A model generated the notes under the pieces. The model did not search any database and had not been told where the DNA came from. It saw only the letters and a program-made list of their open reading frames with translations. This document shows, piece after piece, positions 14,291 through 21,875 of a stretch of DNA of 25,484 nucleotides (position 1 is its first letter; each line of letters begins with the position of its first letter). Source of the DNA: Erysipelotrichaceae bacterium (GTDB lineage Bacteria > Bacillota_I > Bacilli_A > Erysipelotrichales > Erysipelotrichaceae); NCBI GenBank assembly GCA_900759455.1, contig CAAEVI010000043.1, positions 1-25,484 of the forward strand, given 5' to 3'. Position numbers and translations under genes: made by a program.

Positions 14291-15568
14291 ATGAGTTCAA
14301 AATGGGAATTAAAAGAGAAATCAACAGGAGAGCTGGTTGCGACTGTCGAAGGTGATGTTTGGAAAAGCGCACAGAAAAAAGTCTTCAACAAAATCAAGAA
14401 GAATATCAATATTCCAGGATTCCGTAAAGGACAGGCGCCGGCAGCATTGATTAAAAAGCAGGTACCTGTACAGAATATCTTACTGGATGCAGTTGATGAA
14501 GTTGCAAACAAGGTACTGACAGACGGTGTAGAAGAACACAATTTATGGCTGGTTGCTCGTCCTCAGTTGAGCATTGATGAAATCAATGAGGAAAAAGTTA
14601 TCTTGAAGTTTATCTGTGCAGTAAAACCAGAAGTGAAGCTGGGTGAATATAAGAATCTGCCAATCAAAAAGAAAGCTACACGCGTAACTCAGAAAGAGGT
14701 TGATGCAGAAGTTGAACGTCTGCAGCAGCGGTATGCAGAAATGGAAATCAAAGAAGAAGGAGCAGTTGAGAACGGAGACACAGCTGTTATTGACTTCGAA
14801 GGATTTAAAGACGGAGTTGCTTTTGATGGCGGAAAAGGTGAAGATTATCCTTTGGAAATCGGTTCAGGTTCATTCATTCCTGGTTTTGAAGAACAGATTG
14901 TCGGCATGAATAAGGGAGAAACAAAAGACGTTGAAGTAACATTCCCTGAAAATTATGGTGCAAGCGATCTGGCCGGACAGCCTGCAGTATTCAAAGTAAC
15001 TGTAAAAGAAATCAAAGTAAAAGTTCTTCCGGAAGCAAATGATGAGCTGGTAAAGGAAGCAAAAATCAAAGATGTAGAAACATTGGAAGATTACCGTGCA
15101 TATATTAAGAAAAACCTGTCTGAAAGCAAGGACCGTGAAAATGAAGAAAACTTTACAAATGAATTGCTGACTAAGATCGTTGAGAATGCGGAAGTTGAAA
15201 TTCCGGATGCAATGATTGACAGTGAAACTGACCAGATGGTTAACGAATTTAAACAGCGTTTAAGCGGACAGGGATTCACTCTGGAGCAGTTCGTTCAGGT
15301 AACTGGTCAGAGCGAAGATGCGATTCGCAATGAAATGCGTACGGATGCTGAAAAGAAAGTCAATGTTCGTTTAGTTCTGGAAGCAATCGCAGAAGCTGAA
15401 AATTTCGAAATCAGTGATGAAGAAGTTGAAGCTGAACTGAAAGGCATCGCTGATCAGTACGGTATGCCGTTAGAGCAGGTAAAACAACTGATTTCCAATG
15501 ACGCGGTTTCTTATGACTTACGTCAGCGTAAAGCGTTGGAACTTATCAAGGAAACAGCAGGTAAGTAA
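14291..15568 (+). CDS. tig: Trigger factor (ribosome-associated chaperone)
   Basis: A 425-residue trigger factor (E. coli: 432). The N-terminal ribosome-binding domain has the signature GFRKGQAP near residues 42-49. The PPIase (FKBP-type) domain runs from about 150 to 245, with VIDFEGFKDG, FIPGFEEQIVGM and VTFPENY. The rest is the helical C-terminal chaperone domain. It binds near the ribosome exit tunnel and shields nascent chains. I chose the ATG at 14291, seven bases after AGGAGG; an in-frame ATG at 14285 is only one base from it. The coding sequence is rich in AAA, GAA and GTA, a bias expected for an abundant protein. It is cotranscribed with the upstream TPR-like gene. A hairpin terminator separates it from lon. 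Confidence 0.97.
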   Translation: MSSKWELKEKSTGELVATVEGDVWKSAQKKVFNKIKKNINIPGFRKGQAPAALIKKQVPVQNILLDAVDEVANKVLTDGVEEHNLWLVARPQLSIDEINEEKVILKFICAVKPEVKLGEYKNLPIKKKATRVTQKEVDAEVERLQQRYAEMEIKEEGAVENGDTAVIDFEGFKDGVAFDGGKGEDYPLEIGSGSFIPGFEEQIVGMNKGETKDVEVTFPENYGASDLAGQPAVFKVTVKEIKVKVLPEANDELVKEAKIKDVETLEDYRAYIKKNLSESKDRENEENFTNELLTKIVENAEVEIPDAMIDSETDQMVNEFKQRLSGQGFTLEQFVQVTGQSEDAIRNEMRTDAEKKVNVRLVLEAIAEAENFEISDEEVEAELKGIADQYGMPLEQVKQLISNDAVSYDLRQRKALELIKETAGK

Positions 15569-15572
15569 AGAT

Positions 15573-15597
15573 AAAAAGACGCTAACGCGTCTTTTTT
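15573..15597 (+). terminator. Terminator or attenuator between tig and lon
   Basis: Stem AAAGACGC / GCGTCTTT with a 4-base loop, followed by a T-run. It lies only 22 bases before the lon start codon, and I see no promoter between it and lon. Confidence 0.85.
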
Positions 15598-15619
15598 GCC
15601 GATGAAAGGAGTGACCGAT

Positions 15620-17941
15620 ATGGAGAATGCTATGAACAATTTTGTGAAAGCGCCTCTTGTATGTACGCGAGGCGTCATTGTTTTCCCCAATCAAGAGATC
15701 ATTATTGATGTTGGACGTGAAAAATCAATTCGTGCTGTAGAAAATGGCCGTCAGCAGGAAAATCGTCAGGTTGTATTGGTTTCTCAGAAAGATCTGACAT
15801 TGGAAGATCCGAAAATGGAGGATCTGTATACTGTCGGAACATTGTGTGAGGTTCGTCATATACGCCGACTTGATGGTTATCTGCGTGTAAAATTCCGCGG
15901 ACTGCAGCGTTGTGAACTGCATTCCATCATGGAAGAGGACGAATGCCAGAGCGCAGAGGTCCAGATTCTGAAAGACATTCGTCAGGATGAAATGGAAGAG
16001 GTAACACTGGTACGAATGATTGCACGTCAATTCGAGGATATGGAAGCAGTCTCTGCACATATGCCGAAGGAAATGATTACTGAGCTTGCACGAGGTGTTT
16101 CTGCACAGCAGCTCTCTGATCAGATTGCACAAATGTTCCCTTTTTCATTGGAAAAACGTCAGGAATTTTTGGAGACGCTCGGGATCAATGATCGTTTGAC
16201 CCTGGTGTTGCAGGAAATCCAAAATGAAAAACAGTTAAGTGAGATTGAAAATAAAATTAATGAAAAAGTAAAAGAGCGCATAGAGGAAGGACAAAAGGAA
16301 TACTATCTTCGAGAAAAAATGCGAGCTATCAAAGAAGAGCTCGGTGATATCGTTGATACTGAAAAAGATGTGGAAGCCATTCGCCGCAAGCTTGCATCGG
16401 ATCCGTATCCTCAGAATATTAAAGATAAAGTTAGTGAAGAGCTTTCCCGTTATGAGATGCTGCCTGCAGCAAGCGGCGAAACAGGCGTGATCAAAACTTA
16501 TATTGATTGGCTCATGGCGCTCCCCTGGTGGCAGGAAAGCAAAGACAATGAGGATTTGAATCTGGCACAGTCTATTTTGGATGAAGACCACTATGGACTG
16601 GAAAAGGTAAAGGAACGTATCATGGAATACCTTGCCGTGAAACAGATGACAAATTCTTTGAAAGCGCCGATCCTGTGTCTCGTCGGACCTCCGGGCGTCG
16701 GTAAGACTTCGCTTGCTCGTTCTGTTGCCCGCGCACTGGGACGTAAATTTGTTAAGATTTCATTAGGCGGTGTAAAAGACGAAAGCGAGATTCGCGGTCA
16801 TCGCCGCACCTATCTGGGCAGTATGCCTGGCAGATTCATTCAGGCCATGAAGAAGGCACAGACAATGAATCCGGTCTTTTTGATTGATGAGATTGATAAG
16901 ATGGCAAGTGACTACAAGGGTGATCCGGCCAGCGCTATGCTGGAAGTTTTGGATCCTGAACAAAACTCTGTATTCTCGGATCACTATATCGAAGAGCCGT
17001 ATGATCTCAGCAGAGTGTTGTTTATCGCAACTGCCAATTATTTGGAAAACATTCCGGCGGCTTTGCGCGATCGTTTGGAAATCATCGAGCTGTCATCTTA
17101 TACTGAATTGGAAAAGGTGCATATAGCAAAAGAACATCTTCTGACAAAACAGTTGAAGGAAAACGGATTGAAGTCTTCACAGCTTAAAATCGACGATGAA
17201 ATGCTTCTTTACATGATTCGCTACTACACCAGAGAAAGCGGCGTTCGTCAGCTGGAACGTACGATTGCCACGATCTGCAGAAAGAGTGTATTGGCAATCT
17301 TAAAGGATAACAAGAAAAGCATACGTCTGACTAAAAAGCTGATCAAAGAATGGCTCGGCAATGAAAAAGTCGAATACGGTAAACGTGAACGCAAAAACCA
17401 GGTTGGTACAGTTACCGGTCTTGCATATACTTCATTTGGCGGTGATGTCCTGCAGATTGAAGTTAATAAGTTTGAAGGAAAAGGTAAACTTGTATTAACT
17501 GGACAGCTTGGAGACGTCATGAAGGAAAGTGCCTCGATAGCCTTGGATTACATTCGTGCAAATGCAAAGAAATTTAAGATCAGCAGTGATGTCTTTGAAA
17601 AAACAGATATTCATATTCATGTTCCGGAAGGAGCCGTTCCAAAGGATGGACCTAGTGCCGGTGTTACAATGACAACTGCATTAGTATCATGTCTGAGCGA
17701 TACACCGGTACGTAGTGATGTGGCAATGACCGGTGAAGTAACGCTTCGCGGAAATGTGCTTCCGATCGGCGGTTTAAAAGAGAAGTCGCTGGCTGCGCAT
17801 CGCTGCGGTATTTCAACAGTAATTATTCCGAAAGGAAATGTCAAAGATCTAGATGACATTCCTTCACCGGTACGTGAGGCTATGGAATTTGTTCCTGTGG
17901 AACGTGTCACACAGGTTCTTGACGTAGCACTGGCTCGCTGA
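15620..17941 (+). CDS. lon: ATP-dependent protease Lon (LonA type)
   Basis: A 773-residue cytosolic AAA+ protease that degrades misfolded and regulatory proteins. The N-terminal substrate-binding domain fills residues 1-210 and is followed by a coiled region (about 210-280). The AAA+ module has Walker A GPPGVGKT near 356-363, the pore-loop region and Walker B FLIDEIDKM. The C-terminal protease domain has the catalytic serine in PKDGPSAG (about 678) and the lysine in GLKEKSLAAHR (about 720), the same numbering as B. subtilis LonA. The ATG at 15620 follows AAAGGAG. ysxC starts one base after its stop. No clpX or lonB lies between tig and lon, unlike B. subtilis. I see no CIRCE element, so heat-shock control is not evident. 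Confidence 0.97.
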   Translation: MENAMNNFVKAPLVCTRGVIVFPNQEIIIDVGREKSIRAVENGRQQENRQVVLVSQKDLTLEDPKMEDLYTVGTLCEVRHIRRLDGYLRVKFRGLQRCELHSIMEEDECQSAEVQILKDIRQDEMEEVTLVRMIARQFEDMEAVSAHMPKEMITELARGVSAQQLSDQIAQMFPFSLEKRQEFLETLGINDRLTLVLQEIQNEKQLSEIENKINEKVKERIEEGQKEYYLREKMRAIKEELGDIVDTEKDVEAIRRKLASDPYPQNIKDKVSEELSRYEMLPAASGETGVIKTYIDWLMALPWWQESKDNEDLNLAQSILDEDHYGLEKVKERIMEYLAVKQMTNSLKAPILCLVGPPGVGKTSLARSVARALGRKFVKISLGGVKDESEIRGHRRTYLGSMPGRFIQAMKKAQTMNPVFLIDEIDKMASDYKGDPASAMLEVLDPEQNSVFSDHYIEEPYDLSRVLFIATANYLENIPAALRDRLEIIELSSYTELEKVHIAKEHLLTKQLKENGLKSSQLKIDDEMLLYMIRYYTRESGVRQLERTIATICRKSVLAILKDNKKSIRLTKKLIKEWLGNEKVEYGKRERKNQVGTVTGLAYTSFGGDVLQIEVNKFEGKGKLVLTGQLGDVMKESASIALDYIRANAKKFKISSDVFEKTDIHIHVPEGAVPKDGPSAGVTMTTALVSCLSDTPVRSDVAMTGEVTLRGNVLPIGGLKEKSLAAHRCGISTVIIPKGNVKDLDDIPSPVREAMEFVPVERVTQVLDVALAR

Positions 17942-17942
17942 T

Positions 17943-18530
17943 ATGCAGTTTCATAAAGCAGAACTGGTGATTTCTGCGCCTGATCGCAATTCCTGGCCGG
18001 ACACGACTTTGCCGGAAATTGTTCTTGCCGGCCGTTCGAATGTCGGGAAGAGCAGTTTCATCAATGCGATGACAGGCAGAAAGAATCTTGCTTATGTAGG
18101 AAGTACTCCTGGAAAAACACGATTGTTGAATTTCTTTAATCTTGATGATAAATATATGCTGGTTGACGTACCGGGCTACGGATACGCAAATATCTCGAAA
18201 CAGCAGCTGCTTCGTTTCGGAGAAATGATGGAAGATTATTTTAATGAACGCAAGCAGAAAAAGGGAGCGGTCATACTGGTAGATTCAAGACACCTTCCTA
18301 CAGAAGATGATCATACCATGCTGGAATTTATCCGCTATTTTCATCTTCCTATTGTTATTGTCGCTACAAAAATCGATAAGGTGCCGAAGACAAAACGTGC
18401 GCACCGTCTCGCGCTTATCCGCAAAGATCTGCAGTTGGAGCCAAATGAGACATTATTTGCGTTTTCGTCAGAGACCAAACAGGGAAGAGAAGAAGTCTGG
18501 GAAAAGCTTCTTGAATTACTTGAAAAATAA
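17943..18530 (+). CDS. ysxC: Ribosome biogenesis GTPase YsxC/EngB
   Basis: A 195-residue TRAFAC-class GTPase needed for late 50S assembly. The G motifs are all visible: G1 GRSNVGKS near 31-38, G2/switch I with STPGKT near 57-62, G3 DVPGYG near 75-80, G4 TKID near 142-145 and G5 SSETKQG near 173-179. The family phrase AGRSNVGKSSFIN is intact. It follows lon with a single intervening base, the same lon-ysxC pairing as in B. subtilis and many Firmicutes. A strong terminator ends the unit. Confidence 0.97.
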   Translation: MQFHKAELVISAPDRNSWPDTTLPEIVLAGRSNVGKSSFINAMTGRKNLAYVGSTPGKTRLLNFFNLDDKYMLVDVPGYGYANISKQQLLRFGEMMEDYFNERKQKKGAVILVDSRHLPTEDDHTMLEFIRYFHLPIVIVATKIDKVPKTKRAHRLALIRKDLQLEPNETLFAFSSETKQGREEVWEKLLELLEK

Positions 18531-18533
18531 AAG

Positions 18534-18570
18534 AAAAAGGAATTGTTTGTTGCAAACAGTTCCTTTTTTT
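18534..18570 (+). terminator. Rho-independent terminator after ysxC
   Basis: A long stem AAGGAATTGTTTG / CAAACAGTTCCTT (one mismatch), a 3-base loop and seven or more T. Confidence 0.93.
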
Positions 18571-18619
18571 GATGTGCCCATGCGGAGCAATGGCATTGGT
18601 AAAAGTTATGTTCGAGAAT

Positions 18620-18657
18620 AAAGAAAAGCCATCAGCTTCATAGCATAAGATGGCTTA
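18620..18657 (-). terminator. Rho-independent terminator of the minus-strand YitT operon
   Basis: On the minus strand AAGCCATC pairs with GATGGCTT across a 15-base loop and is followed by TTTCTTTATT. It lies about 20 bases past the YitT stop and converges with the ysxC terminator. Between the two terminators I see no gene. Confidence 0.75.
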
Positions 18658-18678
18658 ATACGAATATAATGAGGCAGG

Positions 18679-19572
18679 CTACATATCGTCAATCGGTTTC
18701 TGATAGAAGCGGCCGTAAAAATTCGTTGTCTGGTATGTATTGATGATTACTTTTGGATCCGCTTTGCGCAGGCACATGACAACATCGTGAGCCTCATAGG
18801 AAGATACGACAGTTTTGCATACATAAACGCGTTTGTGCAGATAGGCACCATAGCCTTCTATAATCGTCATACCGTGATGGAAATGTTCTAAATACAAATC
18901 GCTCAGCTTTTCCGGATGCTCAGTGGTAGCTTCGATTGTTATCTGTTCATAGCGATGATGGAAAGCTGAGATCGTGCGGGTTGAAATGAACTGAAAGACA
19001 ATTGAGTAACCGGCATACTCCCATCCGAAAATTGCCCCGAAGATCACGAGAATGAATACGTTGAATAAAAAGATTTCATTCCAGATTGATTTATGGATTT
19101 TGTTGGAAACATACAGAGAAATAAAATCTGTACCTCCGGTCGATCCGTTGGCCTTTAATGCCAATGTAATTGCCATACCGTTCAGAAAACCGCCAAAAGC
19201 AACATTCAGAATAACATCATCAAGAATCGGCTTAAAATTCATAACACTTAATAGAAATGAAGTAAGGCAGAACTGTATGGAACTATAAAGAGTAAATCTT
19301 TTTCCTACGGAACGATAACATGCCAGGGCAACAGGGATATTTAACGCAAGGATACCGATAGAGGTTGGGAAAAAACCTCCGTATAAATGCGCCAAACGAT
19401 CCAGCAGGATCGCCAGACCGGTAAATCCTGCTGAAAGCAGATTTGCCGGATTGATGAATGACTGAATGACATAAGTCTGTAACAATGATGAACAGAAAAT
19501 CATGATCAATGACAGCATAATGCGCACTTTACGCTGTTTTTTTATCTGTCCCAATGCTTGCATAACTTTCAT
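18679..19572 (-). CDS. YitT family membrane protein (YitT + DUF2179)
   Basis: A 297-residue protein of the widespread Firmicute YitT family. The N-terminal two thirds carry five or six hydrophobic segments. Family phrases are visible: FINPANLLSAGFTGLAILLDR near 40-60, NIPVALACYRSVGKRF near 80-95, and GSTGGTDFISLYVS near 142-155. The C-terminal 80 residues form the soluble DUF2179 domain (TVVSSYEAHDVVMCLRKADPKVIIN). No function is established, and a transport role is conjecture. AAGGAAG precedes the ATG. It lies 23 bases downstream of the ThyX-like gene on the same strand, so the two are probably an operon, convergent with ysxC. Confidence 0.88.
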   Translation of the reverse strand: MKVMQALGQIKKQRKVRIMLSLIMIFCSSLLQTYVIQSFINPANLLSAGFTGLAILLDRLAHLYGGFFPTSIGILALNIPVALACYRSVGKRFTLYSSIQFCLTSFLLSVMNFKPILDDVILNVAFGGFLNGMAITLALKANGSTGGTDFISLYVSNKIHKSIWNEIFLFNVFILVIFGAIFGWEYAGYSIVFQFISTRTISAFHHRYEQITIEATTEHPEKLSDLYLEHFHHGMTIIEGYGAYLHKRVYVCKTVVSSYEAHDVVMCLRKADPKVIINTYQTTNFYGRFYQKPIDDM

Positions 19573-19595
19573 GTAAATCTTCCTTCTTTCTATGA

Positions 19596-20228
19596 TCAGT
19601 CTTCGTCTGTATCTTCCATTGTAATCAGATCATTTGCGTAAGGCAGTGTCTTGATCCAATCGCAAACATCATGCCATTCTTTCAGCTTATGGTTTTTTCT
19701 GGCATGATAAATGTTTACAAGCGTTTCATAATTAAATGTACAAGTACGAAGCTGGTGATAGCTTGTCGGAAGCAGCTGGATCATGCTGTACCAGACCTGC
19801 TTGTCTTTGCTTTCCAGATAATTTTGTCGAAGCTCTTCAAGTACATCGATCGTTGCACGTAAAGAAGCAAGCGCAGCGTCATTCATATGCTCGTGAGAAA
19901 AGTCATCCAACGTAAAAGGTTTTGCGGCGATCTTATGCATGGTTGACGTTGAATTCGCTACTGTTGCTACTTTATATGTATCATATTCTTTCCACCAGTA
20001 AAGCGGGGCCTCAAAATCGACAGATACAAAAATCTGACGAATAAATTTACGGTGATCGCTTCCGGCTCTTGCAAGGCGTCTGGCAAGTTTAAGATCGTTC
20101 TCGCCGAAGACAAAAGATCCGTTTTCGTCATAATAGCTGTCCATACGGCTCCAGCTGTTCATCGGATTGCGTGCACCCCGCATTGCGTTTTCCATGTTCA
20201 TCACACTAGTTTTGCTTATTTTGATCAT
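19596..20228 (-). CDS. Conserved protein with possible distant ThyX resemblance
   Basis: A 210-residue soluble protein. I recall similar unnamed proteins in gut Firmicutes and phages. From about residue 50 the layout recalls flavin-dependent thymidylate synthase: LARAGSDHRKFIRQI, then APLYWWKEYDTYK, then ANSTSTMHKI, and late in the chain MIQLLPTSYHQLRT followed by NYETLVNIYHARKNHKLKEW. In ThyX the corresponding places hold the RHR...S flavin/dUMP motif and the LP-Y-T...N--L--F---R----AQ-E segment. Here the RHR triplet is not present (WWKEYDTYK in its place), so thymidylate synthase activity is doubtful. Function is unknown. The ATG at 20228 follows AAGGAG with good spacing. It is divergent from the SpoVID-like gene and upstream of the YitT gene. 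Confidence 0.6.
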   Translation of the reverse strand: MIKISKTSVMNMENAMRGARNPMNSWSRMDSYYDENGSFVFGENDLKLARRLARAGSDHRKFIRQIFVSVDFEAPLYWWKEYDTYKVATVANSTSTMHKIAAKPFTLDDFSHEHMNDAALASLRATIDVLEELRQNYLESKDKQVWYSMIQLLPTSYHQLRTCTFNYETLVNIYHARKNHKLKEWHDVCDWIKTLPYANDLITMEDTDED

Positions 20229-20356
20229 CTATTCTCTCTCCTTAAAAAATATCGGTATTATCATAACATAAAATTTTTCATTCGAACCAATGAAACGCAG
20301 CATCTGATATCATTTTTTTGGAAATCCGGCATATAAATCAAATGGGAGGAAAATAG

Positions 20357-20983
20357 ATGAAAACAATGACAATTGAAAAGATCCTGCGTCTGGAACCACC
20401 GGCAGATCGTGTGGAGCGGGTAACTGTCAGCCAGGGGTTGCAGTATAAAAAGGAAGATGACGGTATTCGTGCAATCGGACCGCTTTATGTGAATGGAACA
20501 TATCGTGACAGAGAAGGAAATGAAAGGGTACTTCGTGAATTGATCGATATGGATGTGTTTGCCGGAAATGATAAGCTGACAGATTCTGATTTTTATATTC
20601 AGATTGGTGAGGTTTCTTCCGATGTTGTTGAATATCAGCTGAAACTTGATATTGAATTACAGATTTTCGGTCTGAAAGAAGAACGACTGACTGCGAATCC
20701 TTCGCCGGCAGCTTCAGAGGGAAAATATGAGGAAAGCGGTGATGAAAGCGAGAATCTAACTGCAGAAGAAAATAATACAGATGCTTTACAGATCCTTGAT
20801 GACTGTTTTGAAGATTTGTTCGAAGATGAGGAAACCGGCTATACGACGTGTCGTCTGATCGTTGCAAAAGCGGGGGATACGTATGGATCGATTGCACAGC
20901 GTTATGGTGTGGATGAAAAGCAGCTCAGGGAACGAAATCAGGAAAAAGAGGTAAATGCGAAAATGCTCGTTATGCTTCCGTGA
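20357..20983 (+). CDS. spoVID: Short SpoVID-like spore coat morphogenetic protein
   Basis: A 208-residue protein in three parts. Residues 1-115 match the N-terminal domain of SpoVID: IRAIGPLYVNGTY corresponds to VSIIGSLELTGEY, and SSDVVEYQLKLDIELQIFGL to the strand that ends this domain. Residues 116-160 are acidic and low in complexity. Residues 163-208 form one LysM domain (IVAKAGDTYGSIAQRYGVDEK, closing KMLVMLP). B. subtilis SpoVID has the same ends but a central region of several hundred residues (575 in all). It encases the forespore with coat protein and lies two genes upstream of valS, as here, where only the T-box and an acetyltransferase intervene. GGGAGG precedes the ATG. A sporulation promoter is expected; CATATAAA at 20330 is a weak SigE-like -10. 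Confidence 0.82.
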   Translation: MKTMTIEKILRLEPPADRVERVTVSQGLQYKKEDDGIRAIGPLYVNGTYRDREGNERVLRELIDMDVFAGNDKLTDSDFYIQIGEVSSDVVEYQLKLDIELQIFGLKEERLTANPSPAASEGKYEESGDESENLTAEENNTDALQILDDCFEDLFEDEETGYTTCRLIVAKAGDTYGSIAQRYGVDEKQLRERNQEKEVNAKMLVMLP

Positions 20984-21021
20984 AGTAATAGGATGGATTG
21001 GAAGAAATACGGTAAGCAATA

Positions 21022-21050
21022 TTGACATTTAAAGGGGTTTTGTTTAAGAT
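21022..21050 (+). promoter_or_regulatory. SigA-type promoter for the T-box/valS operon
   Basis: A perfect TTGACA at 21022-21027, a 17-base spacer and TAAGAT at 21045-21050. Transcription should start near 21057, about 20 bases before stem I of the T-box. Confidence 0.88.
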
Positions 21051-21076
21051 AAATAAGAATAATCAAATGCAGTGAA

Positions 21077-21290
21077 CAGAAGGAGTAGCAGCAATCGATT
21101 CAACAGAGAGTCCTTGGAGGCTGAAAGAGGACGGATGGATACTGTGAAGGTAGTCTGGGAGCAGCTTTTCTGAAATCAAGTAGGAAAAGACGCAGGCACA
21201 GCGTTAGTGAAGAAAGGCATATGAAAACATCTAGTTGATATGCGAATAAAGGTGGTACCACGATAAGCGTCCTTTAGCGGCGCTTTTTTT
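21077..21290 (+). promoter_or_regulatory. T-box riboswitch leader (valine type)
   Basis: This leader senses uncharged tRNA, here tRNA-Val given the downstream valS. Stem I is closed by CAGAAGG (21077-21083) with TTTTCTG (21166-21172). The specifier loop has AGTA at 21084-21087 opposite GAA at 21146-21148, which is the S-turn pair. Just after it come GTA (21150-21152) and GTC (21153-21155), both valine codons; which one is the specifier is not certain. The T-box AAAGGTGGTACCACG is at 21248-21262. The terminator stem is AAGCGTC (21265-21271) with GGCGCTT (21279-21285) plus a T-run. The competing antiterminator pairs AAAGG of the T-box with CCTTT at 21271-21275. Binding of uncharged tRNA to the bulge would favour readthrough into the acetyltransferase and valS. 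Confidence 0.93.
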
Positions 21291-21308
21291 ATTTGCGGAG
21301 GTATGAAG

Positions 21309-21875
21309 ATGGAACTGGAAGGAAGCCGGCTGATCTTGAGAGAAATGGACCGTTTTGACGCATGTGATCTATTTGAAATTTATTGCAGAAAAGACGCCGT
21401 TGCCTGGCTTAGTATCCCTGTTCATGTTACCATCGAAGAAACACTTCAGGGAATCGATGATTGTCTGATGCAATGTGCCATGCAGAATCTTCCGCCTCCC
21501 TGGGTCTTGATCGAAAAAAACAATGATCACCTGATTGGAACGATCGATCTGCATCACCGAAGCAGTCTTCACACAATGGAAATCGGTTTTCTCCTGCATC
21601 CGGATTATTGGCGTCAAGGGTATATGAGCGAGGCGATGGAAATTGTATTGACTTATGGATTTGAGACGCTGCAGCTGCATCGGATTACAGCACTGTGTGC
21701 AGTTGAAAATGAGGCCAGCATAGCATTGCTGAAGCATTTTTCATTTCAGCAGGAAGGCTTGCTGCCTGATTATACAGTGCTCAGTGACGGCAAATATCAT
21801 GATCTGATATTGTTTTCACTGATGCGAGAAGAATGGAGGAATCAAAATGAAGAAAGAATTGGCAGCCAAATATGA
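21309..21875 (+). CDS. GNAT acetyltransferase, RimJ/RimL-like
   Basis: A 188-residue acetyl-CoA dependent N-acetyltransferase. The N terminus (LEGSRLILREMDRFDACDLFEIY) is typical of the RimJ/RimL branch. The acetyl-CoA loop is WRQGYMSEAMEIVL near residues 101-114, with RQGYMS in place of the common RGKGYA-type motif, followed by LHRITALCAVENEASIALLKHFSFQQEG, the usual motif B. Substrate is unknown; RimJ/RimL enzymes acetylate ribosomal protein N termini, others modify amino acids or antibiotics. GGAGG is seven bases before the ATG at 21309; an in-frame ATG at 21303 is only one base from it. It is the first gene under the T-box, and its last 29 bases overlap the start of valS in another frame. 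Confidence 0.85.
   Translation: MELEGSRLILREMDRFDACDLFEIYCRKDAVAWLSIPVHVTIEETLQGIDDCLMQCAMQNLPPPWVLIEKNNDHLIGTIDLHHRSSLHTMEIGFLLHPDYWRQGYMSEAMEIVLTYGFETLQLHRITALCAVENEASIALLKHFSFQQEGLLPDYTVLSDGKYHDLILFSLMREEWRNQNEERIGSQI

Noticed and set aside
18571..18619. Imperfect inverted repeat around CCAT...ATGG between the ysxC and YitT terminators
   Set aside because: Only four clean base pairs with no T-run; nothing suggests a structured RNA.
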